DNA from: an uncultured Acidimicrobium sp.
GTDB lineage: Bacteria > Actinomycetota > Acidimicrobiia > Acidimicrobiales > Ilumatobacteraceae
NCBI GenBank assembly: GCA_903853285.1
Contig: CAINTF010000069.1
Span: 1 to 6,886 of the forward strand
Direction: 5' to 3'
Length of the DNA: 6,886 bases
Every line of letters begins with the position of its first letter. Position 1 is the stretch's first letter. The notes under the pieces are model-generated. The model made no database searches, was not told where the DNA came from, and saw nothing but the letters and a program-made list of their open reading frames with translations. Below, piece by piece: positions 1 to 6,815 of this stretch. Position numbers and translations under genes: made by a program.

Positions 1-1362
1 CAGTTTGCACCCGCTCGTCGTTATTGGACAGTTGTTGGTAACGGTTTCAACGCGGTTGCCGCCGAGGAAGTGCGCATCAAATTGTCGGAGTTGTCGTACA
101 AGTCAATTGCTTGTGACATCACTGAAGACAAGAAGCACATTGACTTGTCGTGTGAGCCGATGATTTTTGTTTGTGCTGCAGGTTTGTCGGACGGAACAGC
201 CGCTGACGTTGCGAAAGAAATTGCTATTTTCCGCGCGCACAAAGCGTTGCCGATCGTGGTTGCTACGCAAGGCGAACAACGTTTTGATGCTGCAGCCGCA
301 GTGATCTCAGTGCCACAAGTAGACCCAAGCGTCGCATTCATTTTGAGCGTGATGGTGGGGCACATTTTTGGTTACGAAGCTGCATTGGCTATTGACGCAC
401 TCGCACGACCACTACGTGCATGCCGAGAAGTGGTGGAGCACGCTGTAGAGCGCGGCGGAATTGGCAGCGAACTCTTAGTCAAAGTGCGCGCAGAAATTGG
501 AGTGCCAGCAACGAGGTTCTTTGATGCACTCACAACCGGCGACTACGACGGAAACTTGGAGCCATCGACGGCGGTACGTGTGGTGACGATGTTGCGCGAT
601 GTGATGGCAAGCGATCCGCTGCAGTCATTTCAAAACAACACCGGCAAGATCAGTTCGCCTGAAGCATTGCTCGATGATTTGACGAGTTCGCTTACGCGCT
701 CAATTGATGAACTCACGAGACCTGTTGATGCCATCAAGCACCAGGCAAAGACTGTCACGGTTGGTATTTCGCGCAGTGACGAAGGCTTGCTCGATCGAGT
801 GCTTGTACAAGCAGTGCTTAACGCAGGCGTTGCACGCGACAGGTTGTCGTACAAGACTCTCAAGGTAATTGCCGACTTGGATGCCGCAGTTGCAAGCGTT
901 GTTGGCTTTACCCGTTACAGCATTGAAGGCGATGTTGATGGCAACGATGCAACGATCAGCGTGGTGGATCGCGGAGGAATTGCGCGTGAGTTGACTTCAC
1001 GAGTAGATCGCAACAGCAACTTGGTTGGTACAAAACACCGTGTTGCGAGCGACCGCAATGTGCTGGTGGCGCGCGGTAGGCGCGACGGCCGAACCGTAAT
1101 TTTTGTGCCAGAGACTAAAGGCTCGCTCACGACTGGCATCACGTTATTGCACGTGCTGTTCCACGATCGTTTGCCTGCAGCAGTGATGCGCACGGTCTTG
1201 CAAGGATATGACGACCGCTTTAATCGTTTGGTCGACTGGGTGACGGAAACGGAAGGTTCGTTTAGGGAAGATCGTCTTGCCGAAGTGTCGGTGGCCGACT
1301 TGTTGATCTCGCCGATTACCGAAACAGCAGACCACTGGCGCACGCCAACAACGGGAAATTAG
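1..1362 (+). CDS. glmS: GlmS-like SIS-domain protein (glutamine--fructose-6-phosphate aminotransferase family), C-terminal part, 5' truncated
   Basis: The reading frame is open from base 1, so the gene begins upstream; 453 codons and a TAG stop are present. Numbering from the first visible residue, positions 1-149 resemble the second SIS (sugar isomerase) domain of GlmS, which makes glucosamine-6-phosphate for peptidoglycan in the cytoplasm. Seen: RYWTVVGNG at 7-15, then EVRIKLSELSY at 23-33, which aligns with the family's EGALKLKEISY and keeps counterparts of E. coli Glu481 (E23), Lys485 (K27) and Glu488 (E30). H46 in DKKHID matches His504 of ELKHGP. E. coli GlmS ends about 100 residues after that His, but this protein continues for about 300 more residues of no family I recognise. 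At the expected C-tail lysine (Lys603) there is R142, while a tail-like AKTVTVG occurs at 249-255. Being next to acpS and alr supports the GlmS family. Exact activity is uncertain; a GlmS-derived protein of altered function is possible. Confidence 0.72.
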   Translation, partial: QFAPARRYWTVVGNGFNAVAAEEVRIKLSELSYKSIACDITEDKKHIDLSCEPMIFVCAAGLSDGTAADVAKEIAIFRAHKALPIVVATQGEQRFDAAAAVISVPQVDPSVAFILSVMVGHIFGYEAALAIDALARPLRACREVVEHAVERGGIGSELLVKVRAEIGVPATRFFDALTTGDYDGNLEPSTAVRVVTMLRDVMASDPLQSFQNNTGKISSPEALLDDLTSSLTRSIDELTRPVDAIKHQAKTVTVGISRSDEGLLDRVLVQAVLNAGVARDRLSYKTLKVIADLDAAVASVVGFTRYSIEGDVDGNDATISVVDRGGIARELTSRVDRNSNLVGTKHRVASDRNVLVARGRRDGRTVIFVPETKGSLTTGITLLHVLFHDRLPAAVMRTVLQGYDDRFNRLVDWVTETEGSFREDRLAEVSVADLLISPITETADHWRTPTTGN

Positions 1363-1369
1363 AGCGCCC

Positions 1370-1735
1370 ATGCTTGGCATTGGTATTGATGCTGTAGATA
1401 TCGATCGTTTTCGCCGCGCACTTGATCGCACGCCAAATTTTCGAACGCGAGTTTTTACCGCAGATGAACTTGTCGGGCTTTCGGGCAAGAATGATGATGC
1501 GCCGAGTCTTGCCGCGAGGTTCGCAGCACGTGAAGCAACCATGAAAGTACTTGGCGTTGGCCTTGGCGCTTTTGACATGCACGATGTCTCGATCGAGCGT
1601 CAGGCAAGTGGTCAGCCGATTTTGCGAGTTACGGGAAGAGCGCTCAAACTTGCTCTTGAAAAAGGTATTTCGCAGTGGCATGTTTCGTTGTCGCACACCG
1701 CACAACTTGCGGTTGCAGTAGTTGCTGCAGCATGA
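1370..1735 (+). CDS. acpS: holo-[acyl-carrier-protein] synthase AcpS
   Basis: AcpS transfers 4'-phosphopantetheine from coenzyme A to a serine of apo-acyl carrier protein, switching on fatty-acid synthesis in the cytoplasm. The 121-residue product has the family's usual length. Seen: the N-terminal GIGIDAVDI at residues 3-11, with D7 as the expected magnesium ligand; RFAAREATMKVLG at 50-62, with E55 the second metal ligand and K59 part of the CoA-binding motif; and HVSLSHT at 104-110 near the C terminus. R54 stands where many homologues have Lys (AAKEA), a mild change. The ATG lies 7 bases after the stop of the GlmS-like gene, with only a weak AGAG upstream. The stop overlaps the alr start as ATGA. 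In Streptomyces-type clusters acpS also sits beside glmS, so the context agrees with the call. Confidence 0.95.
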   Translation: MLGIGIDAVDIDRFRRALDRTPNFRTRVFTADELVGLSGKNDDAPSLAARFAAREATMKVLGVGLGAFDMHDVSIERQASGQPILRVTGRALKLALEKGISQWHVSLSHTAQLAVAVVAAA

Positions 1736-2877
1736 AGTCGCGATGGGCCTGGGCCGATATCAATTTGAGTGCTTTGGCGCACAACGTACGTGTATTGATC
1801 AGTGAATCTGCACCAAGCGAAGTGTGGGCTGTGGTCAAGGCCAACGCGTATGGGCATGGTGCATTGCAGTGTGCAACAACAGCACTCGAAAGCGGCGCAA
1901 CCGGTTTATGCGTTGCGCTTGCGGACGAAGCGATTGATCTACGAAAAGCTGGAATCAGCGCTCCAATATTGGTGATGAGTGAGCAACCGCCTCAACAACA
2001 CGAAGACATGATCAAGTACGGACTCATTGCAACGCTGTACAACCAAGCGACAATTGAGCACTACGCAAATGAAGCAACACGACTCGGCATCGTTGGTGCG
2101 GTACATCTCAAAGTTGACACGGGCATGCACCGGGTTGGAGTTGATTCGAAGCACGCCGTTGAGATGGCGCAACTTATTGCGGCGCAAACATGGCTGCAAC
2201 TGGATGGCATTTTTACGCACCTTGCAACTGCCGATGTTGTAGGCCACGAAGCGACTTCGCGACAAGTAGCTGAGTTCGATCGAGTGTGCGAAGAATTGAA
2301 GCAACTTGCGCTTCTTCCTCGTCGCGTGCATATTGCTAACTCGTCGGCGACGATGAACCACATTGGTGTTGCGACCCAAATGAAGAATGCACCAACCATG
2401 ACCCGAGTTGGCATTGCCATGTATGGCATTGCCGCAGATGCGCAAAGCAATTCATTTGGTGTTGCGGAAGGTGCAGAACTGCAGCCTGTGATGGCGATGA
2501 AGGCACGTGTTTCTCACGTTCAGTGGCTAGACGCGGGTGAGGCAGTTTCCTATGGCCTGCACCGCGCGCTCAAACAACGTTCGTGCATCGCGACTTTGCC
2601 AATTGGTTATGCAGATGGTGTGCCACGTGGATTATGGGCAACAGGCGAAGTGCTTATCGGCGGTAAGCGGCGAGCGTTTGCCGGCGTAGTCACGATGGAT
2701 CAGGTGATGATCGACTGTGAAAACGACGACGTGCAAGTTGGCGACGAAGCCGTGCTCATAGGCAAACAGAGTGAGAGTCAGATCACAGCCAACGATTGGG
2801 CTCACCAAATGGGAACGATTGGGTATGAAATTGTGTGTGGCATCAGTGCAAGAGTGCCGCGCAACTACCTACGCTAA
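1732..2877 (+). CDS. alr: alanine racemase (PLP-dependent)
   Basis: Alr interconverts L- and D-alanine and supplies D-Ala for peptidoglycan. The chosen start gives 381 residues, normal for the family, and begins WAWADINLSALAHNV, matching the usual opening of the TIM-barrel domain. VVKANAYGHG at 34-43 carries the PLP-binding lysine K36 and Y40. KVDTGMHRVG follows in the middle of the barrel. VSYG around residue 274 supplies the second catalytic base, Tyr274, from the C-terminal beta domain, followed by LPIGYADGVPRG and TMDQVMID. The protein ends in GYEIVCGISARVPRNY, the typical finish. The start ATG at 1732 overlaps the acpS stop (ATGA). An earlier in-frame ATG at 1675 would add 19 residues unlike the family and read through the conserved end of acpS, so it is rejected. 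No key residue is missing. In mycobacteria nnrD lies upstream of alr in this cluster; here it is absent. Confidence 0.97.
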   Translation: MKSRWAWADINLSALAHNVRVLISESAPSEVWAVVKANAYGHGALQCATTALESGATGLCVALADEAIDLRKAGISAPILVMSEQPPQQHEDMIKYGLIATLYNQATIEHYANEATRLGIVGAVHLKVDTGMHRVGVDSKHAVEMAQLIAAQTWLQLDGIFTHLATADVVGHEATSRQVAEFDRVCEELKQLALLPRRVHIANSSATMNHIGVATQMKNAPTMTRVGIAMYGIAADAQSNSFGVAEGAELQPVMAMKARVSHVQWLDAGEAVSYGLHRALKQRSCIATLPIGYADGVPRGLWATGEVLIGGKRRAFAGVVTMDQVMIDCENDDVQVGDEAVLIGKQSESQITANDWAHQMGTIGYEIVCGISARVPRNYLR

Positions 2878-2892
2878 ATCGTTCAACTTCTC

Positions 2893-3393
2893 ATGATTCG
2901 ACTTACTGCACACAGCACCGATGACACCCGTGGCATTGCACAAGCGATCGCGAAATTGGTACGAGCGGGCGACATGATCGTCTTGATTGGCGAAATGGGT
3001 AGCGGCAAGACGACTTTTAGTCAGCATTTTGCCCACGCTCTTGGAGTGACAGAGCCCGTGACATCGCCAACATTTAATTTGTTGCACAACTATTCGGGCA
3101 GCCGGCTGAAGTTGCACCATGCCGACCTCTACAGACTTGAACGAACAGGTGAGTTGGACGACCTGGGCTTGACCGACCTGCAAGAAGCGGGAGGTGTGAT
3201 GTTGGTGGAATGGGGTGATGTCGTCGGTGACGCACTCGGAACTGGGCTCGTGCTGAAATTGGCGGCTCCTGAAAATGCCGACTCTGAAGATTCGGTTACT
3301 GTGCGTCAGATTGAAATTGACTGGCGTGGGATGCAATGGGAAACACGATGGGACAAACTGCGCACATCGTTGGACGCCTGGACAACTTCATGA
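2893..3393 (+). CDS. tsaE: tRNA N6-adenosine threonylcarbamoyltransferase ATPase subunit TsaE
   Basis: TsaE is the small P-loop ATPase that works with the TsaB-TsaD dimer in making N6-threonylcarbamoyladenosine (t6A) at tRNA position 37. The product has 166 residues. Seen: Walker A motif GEMGSGKTT at 33-41 with K39; VTSPTFNLLHNY from residue 56, the switch-like segment typical of the family; HHADLYRL at 75-82; and VEWGD at 105-109, whose E106-W107 match the conserved Glu-Trp pair of E. coli TsaE. The last ~45 residues are variable and carry no motif I recognise. The ATG at 2893 is the first possible start after the alr stop: the 15-base gap has no ATG, GTG or TTG in this frame and no Shine-Dalgarno-like sequence. 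The stop overlaps tsaB as ATGA. The neighbours tsaB and tsaD encode its known partners. Confidence 0.96.
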   Translation: MIRLTAHSTDDTRGIAQAIAKLVRAGDMIVLIGEMGSGKTTFSQHFAHALGVTEPVTSPTFNLLHNYSGSRLKLHHADLYRLERTGELDDLGLTDLQEAGGVMLVEWGDVVGDALGTGLVLKLAAPENADSEDSVTVRQIEIDWRGMQWETRWDKLRTSLDAWTTS

Positions 3394-4103
3394 TTATTTT
3401 GTCGATCGATACTGCAACTGATGGAGTGAGTGTCGCAATATCGGATGGCGCACGAGTGTTGGCATCGAGTGAAATGCGCAGCGAAAAACAGCATGCTGAG
3501 GTATTGACGACAATGATCGACTTCGTGCGCAAGCAAGCCGGAGTTACATTTGGCGACGTTGGTGCAGTTGCTGTCGACATTGGTCCAGGACTTTTCACCG
3601 GAATGCGTGTTGGTATTGCATCGGCAAAGGCAATTGCTCAAGTGCTTGATGTGCCGATCATTGGTGTAACAAGTTTGGATATTTTGGCAACTGCAGTGAG
3701 CGAAACCGATGATGTGATCGCATGTGTGATTGATGCTCGGCGAGGCGAGGTGTATTGGTCGTTGTATCGATATATCGATGGCAAATTGCGCCAAGTGACA
3801 GCTCCGCAGGCAAGCACGGTTGAGGAATGCGCATTACAAACGATTGATCGCGGCCAGGCAACCCTTTTTGTTGGCAATGGCGCGCTTCGATATCGCAATG
3901 AAATCGAGTTAGTCGTTGCCGGAGTGTTGCCAAGCTTTGAATTTGCAGACGAGATGGCTGCATTGCCTACGGCAGTCGTGCTTGCACAGATTGCACACGA
4001 GCGCGCATTGCGTCAAGAGTGGCAAGAAGCCGACACGCTGGTGCCCGAGTATTTACGCTTGCCAGACGCCGAAATTAACTGGGCAACACGGAGTGCGTCA
4101 TGA
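3390..4103 (+). CDS. tsaB: tRNA threonylcarbamoyladenosine biosynthesis protein TsaB
   Basis: TsaB is the non-catalytic, ASKHA-fold partner of TsaD; the heterodimer is needed for t6A formation at A37 of ANN-reading tRNAs. The 237-residue product opens MIILSIDTATDGVSVAI, the standard first strands of the fold. GPGLFTGMRVGI at 65-76 is the family signature (commonly GPGSFTGLRIG, here with Leu for Ser). D115-A-R-R-G-E-V-Y122 is the second typical motif, and VPEYLRLPDAEI near the C terminus is the usual ending. The ATG at 3390 overlaps the tsaE stop. An in-frame ATG at 3336 would add 18 residues lying inside tsaE and preceding the canonical N terminus, so it is rejected. The stop overlaps rimI (ATGA). 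It sits between two other t6A genes, as in mycobacteria. Confidence 0.96.
   Translation: MIILSIDTATDGVSVAISDGARVLASSEMRSEKQHAEVLTTMIDFVRKQAGVTFGDVGAVAVDIGPGLFTGMRVGIASAKAIAQVLDVPIIGVTSLDILATAVSETDDVIACVIDARRGEVYWSLYRYIDGKLRQVTAPQASTVEECALQTIDRGQATLFVGNGALRYRNEIELVVAGVLPSFEFADEMAALPTAVVLAQIAHERALRQEWQEADTLVPEYLRLPDAEINWATRSAS
4090..4093 (+). promoter_or_regulatory. Shine-Dalgarno-like GGAG ahead of rimI
   Basis: GGAG lies inside the last codons of tsaB, six bases before the rimI ATG at 4100, a good ribosome-binding distance. It is the only clear Shine-Dalgarno match at a gene start in this window and supports ATG 4100 over the in-frame ATG at 4136. As a four-base motif it could be chance. Confidence 0.45.
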
Positions 4104-4615
4104 GAGGCGGCAATCCGGTACTCGAGATTGTGACCATGCAACGTAAGCACATTCGCGACATCATGCCCATTGAAAACTCGGTATATCCGCGGCCATGGAC
4201 CGAGAAAGTGTTTTCAGAAGAAATTGAAATGATGGGACGCGGTAGGCGCCATTACGTAGTCGCTCACGTTGGCAAAGTGCTTGTGGGCTACGGCGGTTTA
4301 TTGTTCGCTGAAGAAGATGCTCACATCACCAACATCGCGGTGAAACCCGATTGGCATCAGCGTGGCGTCGCGACCGAGATGATGTTGGAATTGGCGTCCG
4401 AAGCGCGCAATCGCGAATGTCAGGCTCTCACACTTGAGGTTCGGCACACCAATACTGGGGCACAAGAGTTGTATCGACGTTTTGGTTTTGTGCCGGCTGG
4501 AATTCGCCAGAAATATTACGAGAACACCGACGATGCAATTGTGATGTGGTGCACCGATATTCAGAGTGACGAGTATTCACAGCGGCTTGACGCGATCGTG
4601 CGGTCGCGGCCATGA
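4100..4615 (+). CDS. rimI: N-terminal (ribosomal protein S18-type) alanine acetyltransferase RimI, GNAT family
   Basis: RimI transfers acetyl from acetyl-CoA to protein N-terminal amino groups. In enterobacteria the target is ribosomal protein S18; actinobacterial homologues appear broader. The 171-residue product is a single GNAT domain. Seen: IENSVYPRPWTEKVF at about 25-39, the family's substrate-side opening; HITNIAVKPDWHQRGVA, where HQRGVA (86-91) is the acetyl-CoA pyrophosphate loop, with His where Q or R is usual and Ala in place of the last Gly; LEVRHTNTGAQELYRRFGF from 112, in which E113 and Y125 have the same 12-residue spacing as the catalytic Glu103/Tyr115 pair of enterobacterial RimI; and YYENTDDAIVMW near the end. 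About 20 residues follow the core. Both ends overlap neighbours by ATGA. rimI is often placed between tsaB and tsaD, so the context is typical. Confidence 0.93.
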   Translation: MRGGNPVLEIVTMQRKHIRDIMPIENSVYPRPWTEKVFSEEIEMMGRGRRHYVVAHVGKVLVGYGGLLFAEEDAHITNIAVKPDWHQRGVATEMMLELASEARNRECQALTLEVRHTNTGAQELYRRFGFVPAGIRQKYYENTDDAIVMWCTDIQSDEYSQRLDAIVRSRP

Positions 4616-5631
4616 GTGCAAACACGTTGTTCAACGACAGCACGGTGGTGCTTGGCATCGAGACAAGTTGCGACGAAACTGCTGCCGCAGTCGTGATGGG
4701 TGGCAACGATGTGCTGTCTTCGGTTGTCGCGACACAAATTGATTTGCACGCCAGATATGGCGGCGTGGTGCCAGAGATTGCGAGCCGCGCACATGTTGAA
4801 GCAATGAACGTCGTGATTCGTCAGGCAATCTCGCAATCCGGAGTACCTATTGAGCGCATCGATGCAGTGGCTGCGACGGTCGGGCCTGGACTTATTGGCG
4901 CGCTGCTTGTAGGGGTGGCAGCAGCAAAGTCGGTTGCTCTCGTGCTCGACAAACCATTTATCGGTGTTAATCATTTGGAAGCGCACTTGTATGCAGCGTT
5001 ACTTGATGATCCGCATGTCGAGTTTCCAATGCTCGTGGTGTTGGTCTCTGGTGGCAACACATTGTTTGTCGAGATGCGCGGTCATGGAGATTTCAGTGTG
5101 ATCGGTCAAACAATTGACGATGCAGCAGGTGAGGCCTTCGACAAGGTTGCGCGATTTTTGGATCTCGGTCATCCGGGTGGCCCAGCAATTGATCGCATTG
5201 CGCTTGCGGGTAATGCAAAAGCGATTGAGTTTCCACGCGCAATGATGCACGATGGGCTTGATGTCTCATTCAGCGGTCTCAAGACGTCAGTGATCAATTA
5301 CGTGCGCAAAAATCCAACTGTGTCAACAGCAGATGTTGCCGCGTCGTTTCAATATGCGGTGGTTGATGTGCTGGCGGCTAAGGCGCGTAAAGCTGCGCAG
5401 CAGATTGGTGCAAAAACTGTTGCGCTTGGTGGTGGCGTTGCGGCCAACTCGTTGTTGCGGAGCACGATGACAACGTTGTGCGCGGAGTCGGGCTGGCGAT
5501 TGGTGTTGCCAAGTATGGGCATGTGCACGGACAACGCAGCCATGATCGCGTCGGCAGGTTGGTACCGTTTAGTTGCGGATGGCCCGTCCAGCATGGACAT
5601 GGGTGCGATGCCAAACCTCAAACTCACATGA
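4612..5631 (+). CDS. tsaD: tRNA N6-adenosine threonylcarbamoyltransferase TsaD (Gcp/Kae1 family)
   Basis: TsaD transfers the threonylcarbamoyl group from its AMP ester to A37 of tRNA, in complex with TsaB and TsaE. The product has 339 residues, normal for bacteria. Seen: LGIETSCDETAAAV near residue 14; YGGVVPEIASRAHVE; VGPGLIGALLVG; NHLEAH at 120-125, with H121 and H125 as the metal-binding HxxxH pair; DDAAGEAFDKVAR; GGPAIDRIA; VSFSGLKTSV; GGGVAANSLLR; and CTDNAAMIA with D307 as the third metal ligand. One oddity: residues 146-150 read SGGNT where bacterial TsaD proteins normally have SGGHT; Asn here is usual in archaeal Kae1. The start overlaps the rimI stop and the end overlaps dus, both as ATGA. 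In mycobacteria groES-groEL follow tsaD; here a dus gene does. The former 'O-sialoglycoprotein endopeptidase' label is obsolete. Confidence 0.97.
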   Translation: MSANTLFNDSTVVLGIETSCDETAAAVVMGGNDVLSSVVATQIDLHARYGGVVPEIASRAHVEAMNVVIRQAISQSGVPIERIDAVAATVGPGLIGALLVGVAAAKSVALVLDKPFIGVNHLEAHLYAALLDDPHVEFPMLVVLVSGGNTLFVEMRGHGDFSVIGQTIDDAAGEAFDKVARFLDLGHPGGPAIDRIALAGNAKAIEFPRAMMHDGLDVSFSGLKTSVINYVRKNPTVSTADVAASFQYAVVDVLAAKARKAAQQIGAKTVALGGGVAANSLLRSTMTTLCAESGWRLVLPSMGMCTDNAAMIASAGWYRLVADGPSSMDMGAMPNLKLT

Positions 5632-6815
5632 CAAATATCAACTCGACAAATTTCGACAACGCAACAAGCTCGACAGTGCCGCGCCTGAAGCCGCTGCAAC
5701 TCGGCGAGCATTCGGTATGGCCTCCTGTGGTGCTTGCGCCAATGGCAGGCGTAACCAATGCGCCGTTTCGGTCGTTGTGCCGCAAGTTTGGTCCAGGCCT
5801 TGTCTATGTCAACGAAATGATGATGGCTACTGGTTTGGTGCACGGCAATCGCAAAACCGACACCATGCTCAAGTTTGGCAGTGACGAAACTTTTCGCAGC
5901 CTTCAGTTGTATGGCAGTGATCCGGAAATGCTTGCGCGCGCAGTCGACAAACTCGGTCGCGCAGATGCTGTTGATCACATCGATCTCAATTTTGGTTGCC
6001 CAGCACCAAAAGTGACTCGTCGCGGTGGTGGAGCTGCAGTGCCGCTCAAGCGTCAGCTGTTGCGCGCACTCGTGACAGCAGCAGTCGAGACTGGCAAAAA
6101 TTATGGCATTCCAATTACGTGCAAGTTTCGAATGGGTATTGACGACGACCTCATTACGTTTGTTCAAACAGGTGTGATTTGTGAAGAGGCGGGCGCATCT
6201 GCAGTTGCGTTACATGCACGAACTGCGCGTCAGCATTATGCGCCGAGCGCGCATTGGGAAGCGATCAAAGAACTGAAGCAGGCGGTCACGAGTATTCCAG
6301 TTCTTGGCAACGGCGATATTTGGGAAGCGCAAGATGCATTGCGAATGGTCGAACAAACTGGTTGCGACGGTGTGGTCATTGGTCGCGGATGTTTGGGTCG
6401 TCCGTGGCTGTTTCGCGACTTGATCGATGCATTTAGCGGCAACCCAATTCAAGCGACACCGAAACTTGGTGATGTGCTTGAAGTGATGGTTGAGCACGCA
6501 ACTGCGTTGTGCGGACACCTGGGTGAAGAGCGTGGCATTCGCGATTTTAGAAAACACACAGGCTGGTATCTCACTGGCTATCCGGTGGGCGGCGAGACGC
6601 GACGCAAGTTCAGCGAAATCATGTCGCTCGAAAATTTGCGTGAGTTGTGCGGTGCGCTCGACAACACTCTGACCATTGTCGAAGGTGGAGAACGAATTGC
6701 GCGTGGTCACACCAACGGTCCGATTCGCGTGGTGTTGCCAGATAACTATCTTGACGATCTTGATGACATGACCGTTCCTGACGACGGTCATGTGATGCAA
6801 CTCAGCGGCGGTTGA
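5628..6815 (+). CDS. tRNA-dihydrouridine synthase, DusB-like
   Basis: This FMN enzyme uses NADPH to reduce specific uridines of tRNA to dihydrouridine. The chosen start gives 395 residues. After ~30 variable residues comes VVLAPMAGVTNAPFRSLC, the FMN-binding start of the TIM barrel. NEMMMATG and LQLYGSDPEML follow. DLNFGCPAPKV contains the catalytic Cys at residue 124. K166 in CKFRMGID and HART at 196-199 are the usual FMN/substrate residues. GNGDI at 227-231 and VIGRGCLGRPWLF bind the FMN phosphate. The C-terminal helical tRNA-binding region contains HTGWYLTGYPVGGETR. The last ~45 residues are acidic and variable. Its overall pattern is closest to DusB of the COG0042 family, so which uridine it modifies is not certain. 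The ATG at 5628 overlaps the tsaD stop; an open frame from 5478 would lie inside tsaD and is rejected. The stop overlaps the next start as TGATG. Confidence 0.95.
   Translation: MTNINSTNFDNATSSTVPRLKPLQLGEHSVWPPVVLAPMAGVTNAPFRSLCRKFGPGLVYVNEMMMATGLVHGNRKTDTMLKFGSDETFRSLQLYGSDPEMLARAVDKLGRADAVDHIDLNFGCPAPKVTRRGGGAAVPLKRQLLRALVTAAVETGKNYGIPITCKFRMGIDDDLITFVQTGVICEEAGASAVALHARTARQHYAPSAHWEAIKELKQAVTSIPVLGNGDIWEAQDALRMVEQTGCDGVVIGRGCLGRPWLFRDLIDAFSGNPIQATPKLGDVLEVMVEHATALCGHLGEERGIRDFRKHTGWYLTGYPVGGETRRKFSEIMSLENLRELCGALDNTLTIVEGGERIARGHTNGPIRVVLPDNYLDDLDDMTVPDDGHVMQLSGG

Noticed and set aside
70..72. GTG at 70 as start of the first gene
   Set aside because: The same frame is open from base 1 and already encodes family-like sequence (RYWTVVGNG, AAEEV) before this codon. 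The gene is cut by the window edge.
2027..2242. Plus-strand 71-codon frame inside alr
   Set aside because: It is out of frame within the conserved alr barrel and has no motif or start signal of its own.
2878..2892. Possible promoter or terminator in the largest gap
   Set aside because: Fifteen bases are too few for a promoter or hairpin terminator, and none is visible. Alr and tsaE are most simply co-transcribed.
5478..5627. 50-codon N-terminal extension of dus
   Set aside because: It would overlap the conserved end of tsaD in another frame and has no Dus similarity. The ATGA at 5628 fits the pattern of neighbouring junctions.
5349..6167. Long minus-strand open frame (272 codons) opposite tsaD and dus
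   Set aside because: It lies wholly opposite two genes with complete family motifs, its product is rich in Cys, His and Arg with no recognisable motif, and no other minus-strand gene exists here. It is a shadow of the coding strand.
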